From Deltaproteobacteria bacterium (GTDB lineage: Bacteria; Desulfobacterota_B; Binatia; UBA9968), in the NCBI GenBank assembly GCA_005879255.1, contig VBKY01000201.1:1-18853 (forward strand): a stretch of DNA of 18,853 nt, in the 5' to 3' direction. Below are positions 1 to 6,619 of this stretch, in pieces. Within the stretch, counting starts at the first letter, position 1; every line of letters starts with the position of its first letter. The notes under the pieces are model-generated. The model was not told the DNA's origin, ran no database searches, and worked only from the letters and a program-made list of their open reading frames with translations. The translations under genes and the position numbers were made by a program.

Positions 1-987
1 AACCGCACGGAGATTTTTCCGGCCTTCGATCATATTCACTTCCACTTCTTGGAAGGCGGCGAAAAGCGCTCGCGAACCGGCAATGTCGGGCCGCGAGAAT
101 GGATCGACTTTCTGGATAAAACCGAAATCGATTGGACCGTGGTTTATCCCACCGCAGGCTTGGCCGTGGGGAGAATTATCGCCGAAGACTGGGCTATCGC
201 CGCGTGTCGCGCTTACAATAATTGGCTTTATGAAAAATTCACCAACGTCAGCTCGCGCATCAAAGGCATGGCGCTGATTCCGATCCAAGATACGGAGGCG
301 GCATGCGCAGAGCTGCGCCGCGCCGTCAAAGAATTGGGCATGGCCGGCGCGATGCTGCCGTCCAATGGCGAAGGCATCAAAGGTCACTTCGGATCAAAAA
401 TTTATTGGCCGCTCTACGAAGAAGTGGAAAAGCTCAACGCTCCGCTCGCGGTGCATGTTGGCGCACTGCACCATCTCGGTATGGATAGTATCGGCGTTTA
501 TTACCCGGTCCACGCCCTCGGCCATCCCTTCGGCATCATGGCGCAAGCCGCCGCGATGTTGTCTTACGGCGTGTTCGATCGCTTCCCGAAGCTGCGCGTT
601 GGTTTTCTCGAAGGCGGCGCGACCTGGGTGCCATTTTTCATGGACCGCCTCGACCGGTCCTATCCGCACCATCTGCAGGTCGACATCAACGGAGAATTCT
701 TGTCCAGCTCCAGGCCTGACGTCACCGCGAGCAAGTATTTTCGCCGCCACGTCAAAGCCGGCCGGATCTTCGTCGGCTTTGACTGCGACGACCGCGGCCT
801 CGGCTTCGCTATCAAGGAAGCCGGCAACGAACCTTTTCTTTTCGCGACGGATTTTCCGCACGAAAGCTTCGACGCAAAGCATTGCCGGAAGGAGATCGAC
901 GAACTGCTGGAGCGGGATGACATTTCGCGCGCGGACAAGGAAGCGATCTTGGCGACCAATGCAAAGAAATTTTACGGCGCTGAGTAA
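1..987 (+). CDS. Amidohydrolase family 2 (ACMSD/decarboxylase-like), 5' truncated by window
   Basis: The frame is open from base 1, so the true start lies upstream; a TTG at 49 is internal and should not be taken as the start. The visible 328 residues fit the amidohydrolase-2 (PF04909) TIM-barrel family of metal-dependent hydrolases and non-oxidative decarboxylases. The first residues hold an FDHIHFHF stretch that may be the metal-binding HxH segment. Further on are a KLNAPLAVHVGA strand with a probable metal or catalytic His, the FPKLRVGFLEGGATWVPF segment and a late FATDFPHESFD motif, which supplies the conserved Asp and His of the (S/T)DYPH signature. The C-terminus NAKKFYG is typical of the family. 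It ends in TAA 66 bases before the hydrolase that follows. Substrate is unknown; carboxylated aromatic or cyclic compounds are usual for relatives. It is a divergent relative of the amidohydrolase at 16424-17482, not a close copy. Confidence 0.88.
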   Translation, partial: NRTEIFPAFDHIHFHFLEGGEKRSRTGNVGPREWIDFLDKTEIDWTVVYPTAGLAVGRIIAEDWAIAACRAYNNWLYEKFTNVSSRIKGMALIPIQDTEAACAELRRAVKELGMAGAMLPSNGEGIKGHFGSKIYWPLYEEVEKLNAPLAVHVGALHHLGMDSIGVYYPVHALGHPFGIMAQAAAMLSYGVFDRFPKLRVGFLEGGATWVPFFMDRLDRSYPHHLQVDINGEFLSSSRPDVTASKYFRRHVKAGRIFVGFDCDDRGLGFAIKEAGNEPFLFATDFPHESFDAKHCRKEIDELLERDDISRADKEAILATNAKKFYGAE

Positions 988-1053
988 TTAATTAGGTACG
1001 GCGCGCCAGGCAAGACTGTGAAACCGCCGCGAGCGGCGATCGAGAAAGCCGAA

Positions 1054-2058
1054 ATGAATTCGTTATGGAATAACCCGTTGACAAGACGAGCAGTTCTCAA
1101 AACCGTGGGCGCGATAGGAGCATTTATGGTAGCAGATCAGGTTTCCGCTCAACAAGCTTCAACAGCAAGGGCCAAAGGGCCGCTTGTCTGGCTCGACATG
1201 GATCAAAAAGAGCTCGATGACGCCTACGACCAAAGCGTCTATGCGCCGAATCAGCAACTGCTCGCTAAGCGCCGCCGTATAGCGAGCGAAGCGGCGCTCA
1301 AACGGCTTGGCCAACCCGAGCGTGTCGCCTACGGCCCGACGGAGATCGAGAAGCTTGATATCTACAGAACGCGTCGCTCGAACGCGCCGATTAATATTTT
1401 CATTCACGGCGGCGCTTGGCGAAACGGCCAGGCAAAGGACTCCGCCTTTTTAGCAGAGATGTTCATCAATGCCGGAGTTCATTTGGTGATTCCAGACTTT
1501 GTGCAAGTGCAGGATGCGGGCGGCAGCCTTATGCCGATGGCCCAACAAGTTCGCAGCGCCGTGGCTTGGGTCTACAAGAACGCGGCGCGCTTCGGCGGCG
1601 AACCAAATCGCATTTACATCATGGGGCATTCTTCCGGGGCTCATCTCAGCGGTTGCACGCTCGTTGCCGACTGGCAAAAGGATTTCGGCTCGCCAGCGAA
1701 CATTCTCAAAGGCGGGTTCTTGATCAGTGGCATGTACGATTTGAAAGCCGTCAGGTTATCAAAGCGCAGCGAATATGTGAAGTTCACCGATGAGATCGAG
1801 CACGCGCTGAGCTCGCAACGTCACCTCGATAAATTAAATGCGCCCATCATCGTCGCCTACGGCTCACAAGAAACGCCCGAGTTTCAGCGCCAGAACCGCG
1901 AATTTGCCGCCGCCGTAAAAACCGCGGGCAAGCCGGTCGAGTTGATTGTCGGCGAAGGCTTCAATCATTTCGAAATGCAAGAAACACTGGGAAATCCCTA
2001 CGGCGTCGCCGGCCGCGCCGCACTGAAGCTAATGAACCTATCAATGAATCCAAGCTAA
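1054..2058 (+). CDS. Tat-exported alpha/beta hydrolase, arylformamidase/carboxylesterase-like
   Basis: The product is 334 residues from ATG 1054. An in-frame GTG at 1018 would add 12 residues, but ATG 1054 puts GAGAAAG just upstream and gives a clean leader. That leader has LTRRAVLKTVG (twin Arg at residues 11-12), a hydrophobic stretch and an SAQQ processing site near residue 33, suggesting Tat export. The fold is shown by the oxyanion-hole motif HGGAW (118-122), the nucleophile elbow GHSSG with Ser193, an acidic residue in GSQETPEF near 273, and His305 in GFNHFEM. This arrangement fits the kynurenine formamidase / BD-FAE-like branch acting on small esters or formamides; that assignment is by motif only. 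The next gene starts 11 bases after the stop, so the two are probably cotranscribed. A secreted arylformamidase-like enzyme is unusual, and the substrate cannot be named. Confidence 0.85.
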   Translation: MNSLWNNPLTRRAVLKTVGAIGAFMVADQVSAQQASTARAKGPLVWLDMDQKELDDAYDQSVYAPNQQLLAKRRRIASEAALKRLGQPERVAYGPTEIEKLDIYRTRRSNAPINIFIHGGAWRNGQAKDSAFLAEMFINAGVHLVIPDFVQVQDAGGSLMPMAQQVRSAVAWVYKNAARFGGEPNRIYIMGHSSGAHLSGCTLVADWQKDFGSPANILKGGFLISGMYDLKAVRLSKRSEYVKFTDEIEHALSSQRHLDKLNAPIIVAYGSQETPEFQRQNREFAAAVKTAGKPVELIVGEGFNHFEMQETLGNPYGVAGRAALKLMNLSMNPS

Positions 2059-2069
2059 GAGGAGTAACC

Positions 2070-2609
2070 ATGAGCCGAATTCCCCGCGCACAACGCGAAG
2101 AACTGTCAGCCGAACATCAACAAATTTGGGATCACATCAATGCCGCGCGAAGCGGCGGCGCCGGACCTTATTCCATGCTGCTGCATGTGCCGACCCTCGC
2201 TGGGCATCTCGCGGCCACCGAAGACTATTTTAGATTGAATGCAGCGCTTCCCGACGCCGACCGCGAGATCATTATTCTCACGGCGGCGCGCGAGCTGGGT
2301 GCGCACTATCCGTGGACGCGTCACGAGATTCGCGCGCGCAAGGCCGGGCTGCGCGCGGAAGTGATCGAGACCATTCGCGCCAAAGGCTCCTTTTCCGGTT
2401 TCACGCCGAGGGAAAAGCTCCTGGCGGAGATTCCTCTGAGCTTGATGCGTGAACATCGCTTGTCGGACGAATTATTCGCACGCGCGGAACGTGAGCTAAG
2501 CCGGCGAGAGCTGATCGAGGCGATCGCGCTCGTCGGCCATTACGCGACGATCGGTTTCGTGGTCAATGCCTTCGATGTAAAGGCTCCGGAGGGTAGCAAG
2601 ACGTTTTAA
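2070..2609 (+). CDS. Carboxymuconolactone decarboxylase (CMD)-family protein
   Basis: This is a 179-residue all-helical protein. ATG 2070 is preceded by AGAGGAG at 2058-2064, which overlaps the end of the upstream hydrolase and marks an operon. The core LTAARELGAHYPWTRHEIRARKAG (about residues 69-92) matches the CMD/AhpD-like helix pair usually written as ELGAxYEWxxHExxARKAG. The His pair and acidic residues are kept, but the redox CxxC of true AhpD peroxidases is absent, so a thiol peroxidase role is unlikely. A second conserved stretch, RRELIEAIALVGHYATIGFVVNAF, lies near the C-terminus and is typical of the single-domain relatives found beside aromatic-degradation genes. Activity is not known; gamma-carboxymuconolactone decarboxylase itself is only one member of this fold. 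It is the last gene of the plus-strand block and is followed by a palindromic repeat element. Confidence 0.85.
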   Translation: MSRIPRAQREELSAEHQQIWDHINAARSGGAGPYSMLLHVPTLAGHLAATEDYFRLNAALPDADREIIILTAARELGAHYPWTRHEIRARKAGLRAEVIETIRAKGSFSGFTPREKLLAEIPLSLMREHRLSDELFARAERELSRRELIEAIALVGHYATIGFVVNAFDVKAPEGSKTF

Positions 2610-2636
2610 TATCATCGAATCGGATGAGTCTCTTGT

Positions 2637-2734
2637 CCGTCATTCCTGCGAAAGCAGGAATCCAGGTTCGGATTCCGTGTCGCCCCGCCCGTTGAAACAT
2701 GCCTCCTGGATGCCGGCGTTCGCCGGCATGACGG
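2637..2734. repeat. Paired palindromic dispersed repeat (two inverted hairpins, REP/MITE-like)
   Basis: A 30-base unit at 2637-2666 and its inverted copy at 2705-2734 match at 25 of 30 positions and enclose 38 bases. Each arm also folds alone: ATTCCTGC-GAAA-GCAGGAAT on the left and TGCCGGC-loop-GCCGGCA on the right. Four of the five differences fall as two base-pair swaps (T-A to G-C) within the stem and the fifth is in the loop, so pairing is preserved. This general form (GTCATTCC...GGAATCCAG) is common between genes in soil proteobacteria. It lies between a plus-strand stop at 2609 and a minus-strand stop at 2775, so it may also end transcription from both sides, although no U-tract is seen. 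Confidence 0.8.
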
Positions 2735-2774
2735 CAGGAAGCCGATCAACTTATTTTAGCAATCTACGATCACT

Positions 2775-3965
2775 TCATATGACCGACACCATTCCATGCT
2801 CGCGCTTGAATAGCGTTTCGCAACCTCGATCCGTAACAATCAGCGGGCCGCCGCAGCTGAATTGAATTTTTTCATCGGCTGTCATCGCGATCGGTTTCCA
2901 AACAAAAGTGTTGCCTTTTTCGATCCGCAAATCGCGAACTCTATCTCCCCGTGATCTGGCCGAGAGCAGCGGCCCATCGTCGCCATAGCCGCAGCCGTGC
3001 AGCTGGACGACGGACTTCACGCCTCGTTTCACGCCCAAGCCATCGACGAACTCTGTCAATGCCCCGAACGTCGTGCCCGGTTTGATCGTTGCCAAGCCGG
3101 CTTCATAAACCTCCTTGTGCAGTTCAATCAGCGGCTTCCAAGCGTCAGGAATCTTGCCGAGCAAAATAGGTTGGCACACTTGCGTCAGCTGGGCGCCGCG
3201 AATGGCGTTTACCTCATTGGTAATCAGCGCATTCGGTCCCAGCCGCCGTCCGAGCGGCGGATTTAAATAGCGTTTGGGTTTTTCCGTGCCGATCGCGTCG
3301 ATCGTTAAAGCGAGCGGAAAATATTCGCTGCGCAGCTCTATCAAGCGCCCCAGTACGTCGGCGTAAAGAACGCCGGCATCGACGCCCGGCCGCGCCAGCT
3401 TGATTAATTCGTCAATGCCCGCCGTTGCGACTTCGGTCGATTGACGCACGAATGAGATTTCCTCATCGCTCTTGACGTAGCGGACGACGCCGACAAGGTC
3501 CGTCGCATCTTCGAACGTCGCGTTGGGCAATTTGCTCATGACATATTCGAACGCCGTGTGATTGACCACGCCGTCGATCGAGGTGCAGTGGCTCACCGAT
3601 CCGCCCTTCAAGCCCGCGACACCGATGCGCGCGCGCTGCATGCCGAGATCGAGCAGCGCTTCGCCCATCGGTTCAGCCCATTCGCGACCGGTCTGCCAGG
3701 GCTCGGGCACCCACGCGTTACTCGATCGACGATCGGCGATCACCATCGGCGCGCGACCATCGGTCGGCAGCACCATCGCCGAGCAGCGTAACTGCGTCAG
3801 GTAGCGCCCGTCGACGCCGTTGCCTAACGGCACGAAGATGCAATCCATGCCTGCCTTTGCGGCGTTTGCTCTGACAGCGTTCCAGCGCCGATCGCGCTCC
3901 GCTAATGAGTATCCGTTCCAGATGTGAACTGTCGCGCCAGAGGCGGCGGGTGTGGTCCAGGGCAT
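2775..3965 (-). CDS. M24 (creatinase / aminopeptidase P fold) protein, likely metal-free, paralog 1
   Basis: The product is 396 residues; ATG 3965 is preceded by AGGAG (3974-3978 on the complement). The N-terminal part (about 14-150) is creatinase-N-like, with GYSLAERDRRW, DCIFVPL and LPTDGRAPMVIADRRSS. The C-terminal part (about 165-396) follows the M24 pita-bread fold, with YVKSDEEISFVRQS, IKPGTTF and LHGCGYGDDGPL. By eye the usual five metal ligands are mostly lost. The first Asp region reads ITNEVNA (Glu251), the second Asp is in LTQVCQP, the EPG glutamate is replaced in WKPIAM, and the last Glu is replaced in CGGPLIVT. Only His323 of HGxG is kept. Peptidase activity is therefore doubtful; a creatinase-like or other metal-free hydrolase or lyase role is possible. 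It is a tandem paralog of the next gene and probably the last gene of this minus-strand block. Confidence 0.85.
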   Translation of the reverse strand: MPWTTPAASGATVHIWNGYSLAERDRRWNAVRANAAKAGMDCIFVPLGNGVDGRYLTQLRCSAMVLPTDGRAPMVIADRRSSNAWVPEPWQTGREWAEPMGEALLDLGMQRARIGVAGLKGGSVSHCTSIDGVVNHTAFEYVMSKLPNATFEDATDLVGVVRYVKSDEEISFVRQSTEVATAGIDELIKLARPGVDAGVLYADVLGRLIELRSEYFPLALTIDAIGTEKPKRYLNPPLGRRLGPNALITNEVNAIRGAQLTQVCQPILLGKIPDAWKPLIELHKEVYEAGLATIKPGTTFGALTEFVDGLGVKRGVKSVVQLHGCGYGDDGPLLSARSRGDRVRDLRIEKGNTFVWKPIAMTADEKIQFSCGGPLIVTDRGCETLFKREHGMVSVI

Positions 3966-3979
3966 GATAATAACTCCTG

Positions 3980-4007
3980 TTTCGGGTCTCGCGTTTCGGG
4001 TTTCGGG
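3980..4007. repeat. Short TTTCGGG tandem/interspersed repeat
   Basis: TTTCGGG occurs at 3980-3986, 3994-4000 and 4001-4007, in the 74-base gap between the two M24-like genes. A further degenerate unit, TCTCGCG, lies between the first two copies. The tract sits just upstream of the AGGAG site of paralog 1 and so falls in the untranslated spacer if the pair is cotranscribed. Function unknown; it may be one of the short dispersed repeats seen at other gene borders here. Confidence 0.5.
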
Positions 4008-4039
4008 TTAAACACGGGACGCAAAACCCTAAACGGTTT

Positions 4040-5254
4040 TCAAGTAATCGACACCATTCCCGGCGTCCGCTTCACCAGCGGCTCGCCGCCTTTGTCCGTC
4101 ACGAGGACGCAGCCGCCCCAGCTGGTATCGAAGCTGTCATCGGCGGTTTTGACGATGGGCTTGACGATAAAAACATTTCCGCTCTCGATCAGCACGTCGC
4201 GGTTGCGCGCGCCGCGGTTTTGCGGCGTGAACAGCGGGCCGTCGTCGCCGTAACCGCGGCCGTGCATGAGCATGATACTCTTCGCGCCGCGCTTCTCGCC
4301 AAAGCCGTTGACGAAATCCATGAACTCGGCGAAAGGCTGACCCGGCGTCAGGTGCTCAAGCGCCGCGTAGTAAAGATCGTGCTGAACATCAATGGCAGTT
4401 TTCCACTCATCGGGAATGGGTCCTAAAAAAATCGGCTGCTGCTCTTGTGCGATCAGCCCGCCGAACACCGCATCGACTTCGTTGGCGATCCGATACATCG
4501 GCCGGAGCGTTCTGCCTTCCGTCGGATCTTCAAAGCGAGGCAACCGGCCCCCGCCATGAAGACCACTATAAAATGCCATCGGATAGTATTCGCTGCCCAG
4601 CTCGACCATCCGCTTCATCACGCTGGTGTAGAGAATGCCTTCGTCCATGCCCGGGCGCGCCAGCTCGATCATTTTATCGATGCCGGCCGCGGCGATCGCC
4701 GAGCCGCACCTCAGGCAGGCGATTTGTTCTTCGCTCTTGACGTAGCGCGCATGGCCGACCACTTCGGTGGCATTGTCGAACGTCGCATTGGGCAGGAGCC
4801 GCAACACCTCGGCGTAAGAACTATGGTTGACCACGCCGTGATAGGCGCGGCCGTGGGTGTACAAGCTGCGGCGAATGCCGGAGACGCCGATGCGCGCGCG
4901 CTCCATGCCGGCATCGATCAACGCCCGCGCCATGCTCGTTCCCCACGATCCATCCACGGGACGGAGCTCCGGAATCCAATCGTTGCCGCTCTCTTGATCG
5001 GAAATGATGATCGGCTTGCGGCCGTCGGTGGGCAAAATCACGGCGGCGTTTTCTAGTTGCGTGAGAAACCGGCAGTCGGACCGCGTGCCGCGCGCCTGCT
5101 CCAGAGAAAGGTGCAAATTGCGACCATCGACGCAGAGGGGCACGAAGATGCAATCGAATCCGGCTTTGGCCGCATCGTCGCGCACCCGCTGCCAGCGCCA
5201 ATCGCGCTCAGCCAATGAATAGCCAGTCCATTCAATATCAGCCGGTGATTCCAT
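4040..5254 (-). CDS. M24 (creatinase / aminopeptidase P fold) protein, likely metal-free, paralog 2
   Basis: The product is 404 residues. Two ATG codons stand in tandem (5257 and 5254). AGGAGG at 5262-5267 lies 4 bases from the first and 7 from the second, so 5254 is preferred. The domain order matches its downstream neighbour: GYSLAERDWRW, DCIFVPL and LPTDGRKPIIISDQES in the N-domain, then YVKSEEQIACLR, a conserved MHGRGYGDDGPLF block and GGCVLVTDKGGEPL in the C-domain. About half the residues appear identical by eye. This copy has roughly 19 extra residues in the N-domain around its second FLTQL segment. It shows the same substitutions at the expected metal sites (IANEVDA, EQQPI, IVKPIV, WGGCVLVT) and the same retained His. 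Shared loss of ligands in both paralogs suggests an old property of the subfamily rather than decay. The next gene begins 74 bases downstream on the same strand. Confidence 0.86.
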   Translation of the reverse strand: MESPADIEWTGYSLAERDWRWQRVRDDAAKAGFDCIFVPLCVDGRNLHLSLEQARGTRSDCRFLTQLENAAVILPTDGRKPIIISDQESGNDWIPELRPVDGSWGTSMARALIDAGMERARIGVSGIRRSLYTHGRAYHGVVNHSSYAEVLRLLPNATFDNATEVVGHARYVKSEEQIACLRCGSAIAAAGIDKMIELARPGMDEGILYTSVMKRMVELGSEYYPMAFYSGLHGGGRLPRFEDPTEGRTLRPMYRIANEVDAVFGGLIAQEQQPIFLGPIPDEWKTAIDVQHDLYYAALEHLTPGQPFAEFMDFVNGFGEKRGAKSIMLMHGRGYGDDGPLFTPQNRGARNRDVLIESGNVFIVKPIVKTADDSFDTSWGGCVLVTDKGGEPLVKRTPGMVSIT

Positions 5255-5327
5255 CATTGATCCTCCTAAGCTACTCTAAGCGTGAACTAACAATCTGCGG
5301 CGAGCCGGTCGAGATCATCAAGGTCTG

Positions 5328-5408
5328 CTACGGGCGCATCGCCAGCGCTTCTTCGAGATCGACGACTTTCAGGATATCGCGGTTGTTCACGTTGACGCCG
5401 CGCCGACC
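5328..5408 (-). pseudogene. Possible C-terminal remnant of an unidentified gene
   Basis: Read on the minus strand, the segment gives a 26-residue protein-like tail, GRRGVNVNNRDILKVV followed by DLEEALAMRP, then TAG at 5328-5330. An in-frame TGA at 5409-5411 lies directly upstream. The alternation of hydrophobic and charged residues and the DLEEALAMRP ending look like a real C-terminus rather than random translation, but no family is recognised. It stops being readable about 23 bases from the 20-base palindrome at 5434, as if a repeat or deletion cut it. Low confidence. Confidence 0.22.
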
Positions 5409-5433
5409 TCATGGTGCGATTTCCTCATTCGCT

Positions 5434-5453
5434 GGGCACAGCATGCTGTGCCC
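5434..5453. repeat. Perfect 20-bp palindrome, dispersed-repeat type
   Basis: GGGCACAGCATGCTGTGCCC reads the same on both strands and is followed by CTACATT. Palindromes of the GTAGGGGCACAGCATGC type recur between genes in many environmental proteobacterial genomes, so this is best read as one member of a dispersed family. It has no U-tract. It could also serve as a protein-binding site or a stem in the leader of the M24-like genes. Confidence 0.65.
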
Positions 5454-5463
5454 CTACATTTCC

Positions 5464-5490
5464 TCTCTGCGAACTCCGCGCGTCTCTGCG
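5464..5490. repeat. TCTCTGCG short repeat tract
   Basis: TCTCTGCG occurs at 5464-5471 and 5483-5490, separated by an AACTCCGCGCG spacer. The 11-mer GCGCGTCTCTG (5478-5488) is repeated at 13459-13469, in the spacer upstream of the MmgE/PrpD gene. The tract resembles the low-complexity CTCTGCGxxCTCTGCGG repeats scattered in such genomes. No function assigned. Confidence 0.4.
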
Positions 5491-5574
5491 GTAAAATCCG
5501 TCTCCTCGTGCCCGTGTCTGTCCTTCACGTATCCGATCAATTTTTTGCGCGCGCCGAACCCGAAACTCATACTA

Positions 5575-6597
5575 TTAAGGCGCGCATGCCAGCGTGCGGA
5601 TTCGGCCCTCGCTGGGCAGCTCGATATCGAGTTTTTGCCAACTCTCGCCGCCGTCGGCGGTATTGTAGAGTTTGCCATCGGCGGCGCCCACATAAAGCGA
5701 CTCGGCTGCCAACGGATCCATCGCGAGCGCATTCCAACCGACGATATAAAGCGGTCGGATCGCAGTGGCGATTTCCTCAAAGCTCGTTCCACCATCCGTG
5801 CTTTTGTAAATCGAGCTTTCATTTTTGGCGCCGCTGGGCGGCGCCATCGAGGCCGTGGCGTAGATGACGTTAGGGTCGTGCGGGTGAAGTACCACCGCGC
5901 CGAAGTATTTTTTCATTCGATAACCGCGATCGAGCCGCAACCAATTTGCGCCGCAATCGTCGCTGCGATAGAGACCGTCACCGGTCGTGACGAAGAGTCG
6001 ATCCGGATCCTGCTGCGAAAGTTTGACCACATGGCAATCTTGATAGACTCCGGTGACCCGGCTTACGGGCCGAAAGGTCTCCGCCTCCCCTTTGCTCACA
6101 TACCGCCAGCGCTCCCCGGCGTCGACACTCTGAATGACTCCGCCTTCTTCAATCGAACAGTACATCACTTCCGGATCCTCGGGATGAATGGCGATTCCTT
6201 TGATATGCGCAATATGCGGCGGGGGCGGATAGCTCCATTTATTTCGACCCGGCAGTTTCCGCACGCCCGTAAGCTCCATCCAAGTCTCGCCACCGTCATT
6301 GCTTCTGAACAGGAACGGCGGCTCGGCGCCCGCATAGACGGTCATCGGATCCGACGGATGAAAGGCCAAGGAAAAAATTTTGCACTCCGCCAATCCCTTG
6401 AGTTGCCACGTGCGTCCGCCGTCGGCGCTCTTATACAGACCTTTTTCAGTGCCTGCCAGAAAAGTCTCCTCAGCGCCGGGAAGCGCCGCAACGACGATAC
6501 AATCGGCGAGACCCGAGGAGACGCTGTGCTTCTCCAGATCGACGACAAAAACTCCTGTCCCCTGCATGGCAACGAGAAGTTTCCGCGAGCCTTTCAT
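5575..6597 (-). CDS. Asp-box (BNR) beta-propeller protein, copy 1
   Basis: The product is 340 residues from ATG 6597, which is preceded by AGGAGGT (6601-6607); an upstream in-frame ATG at 6612 lies outside that site and is rejected. Six Asp-box motifs (SxDxGxxW) are visible: SADGGRTW, SNDGGETW, SVDAGERW, SDDCGANW, STDGGTSF and TADGGESW. They mark the turns of a six- or seven-bladed propeller of the sialidase/VPS10/YCF48-like superfamily. No signal peptide or membrane segment is seen, so it is probably cytoplasmic. Outside the boxes it shares PPPHIAHIKG, an IEEGG motif and a QDCHVVK segment with the homolog at 7624-8640, which suggests a common His/Glu-lined site. It follows the LLM oxidoreductase by 22 bases. 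The sialidase catalytic Arg triad is not evident. Role unknown: an enzyme, scaffold or binding protein are all possible. Confidence 0.85.
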   Translation of the reverse strand: MKGSRKLLVAMQGTGVFVVDLEKHSVSSGLADCIVVAALPGAEETFLAGTEKGLYKSADGGRTWQLKGLAECKIFSLAFHPSDPMTVYAGAEPPFLFRSNDGGETWMELTGVRKLPGRNKWSYPPPPHIAHIKGIAIHPEDPEVMYCSIEEGGVIQSVDAGERWRYVSKGEAETFRPVSRVTGVYQDCHVVKLSQQDPDRLFVTTGDGLYRSDDCGANWLRLDRGYRMKKYFGAVVLHPHDPNVIYATASMAPPSGAKNESSIYKSTDGGTSFEEIATAIRPLYIVGWNALAMDPLAAESLYVGAADGKLYNTADGGESWQKLDIELPSEGRIRTLACAP

Positions 6598-6619
6598 ATT
6601 ACCTCCTGACATGTCTTAG

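Larger units (their letters stand above)
5258..5574. other. 317-base non-coding stretch with repeats and a possible gene remnant
   Basis: This separates the propeller gene (stop at 5575) from the M24-like pair (start 5254). It contains the AGGAGG ribosome site of the M24-like gene, a short minus-strand coding-like remnant (5328-5408), a perfect 20-base palindrome (5434-5453) and a degenerate TCTCTGCG repeat tract (5464-5490). A long plus-strand open frame crosses it but continues antisense through the propeller gene and is not credible. No terminator or clear promoter is visible, so whether the M24-like pair is read with the upstream block is open. Confidence 0.6.

Noticed and set aside
1018..1053. 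GTG start for the alpha/beta hydrolase
   Set aside because: It would put 12 charged residues before a normal Tat leader; ATG 1054 is better placed.
2637..2734. CRISPR array
   Set aside because: Only two units, in inverted orientation and with internal hairpins; no regular spacers and no cas genes.
5575..6597. Sialidase (neuraminidase) call for the Asp-box propeller
   Set aside because: Asp boxes alone are structural; the catalytic Arg triad, nucleophilic Tyr and export signal of sialidases are not seen.
5215..6609. Long plus-strand open frame of 464 codons
   Set aside because: It lies antisense to the propeller gene, whose six Asp boxes are unmistakable; its own translation has no family character.
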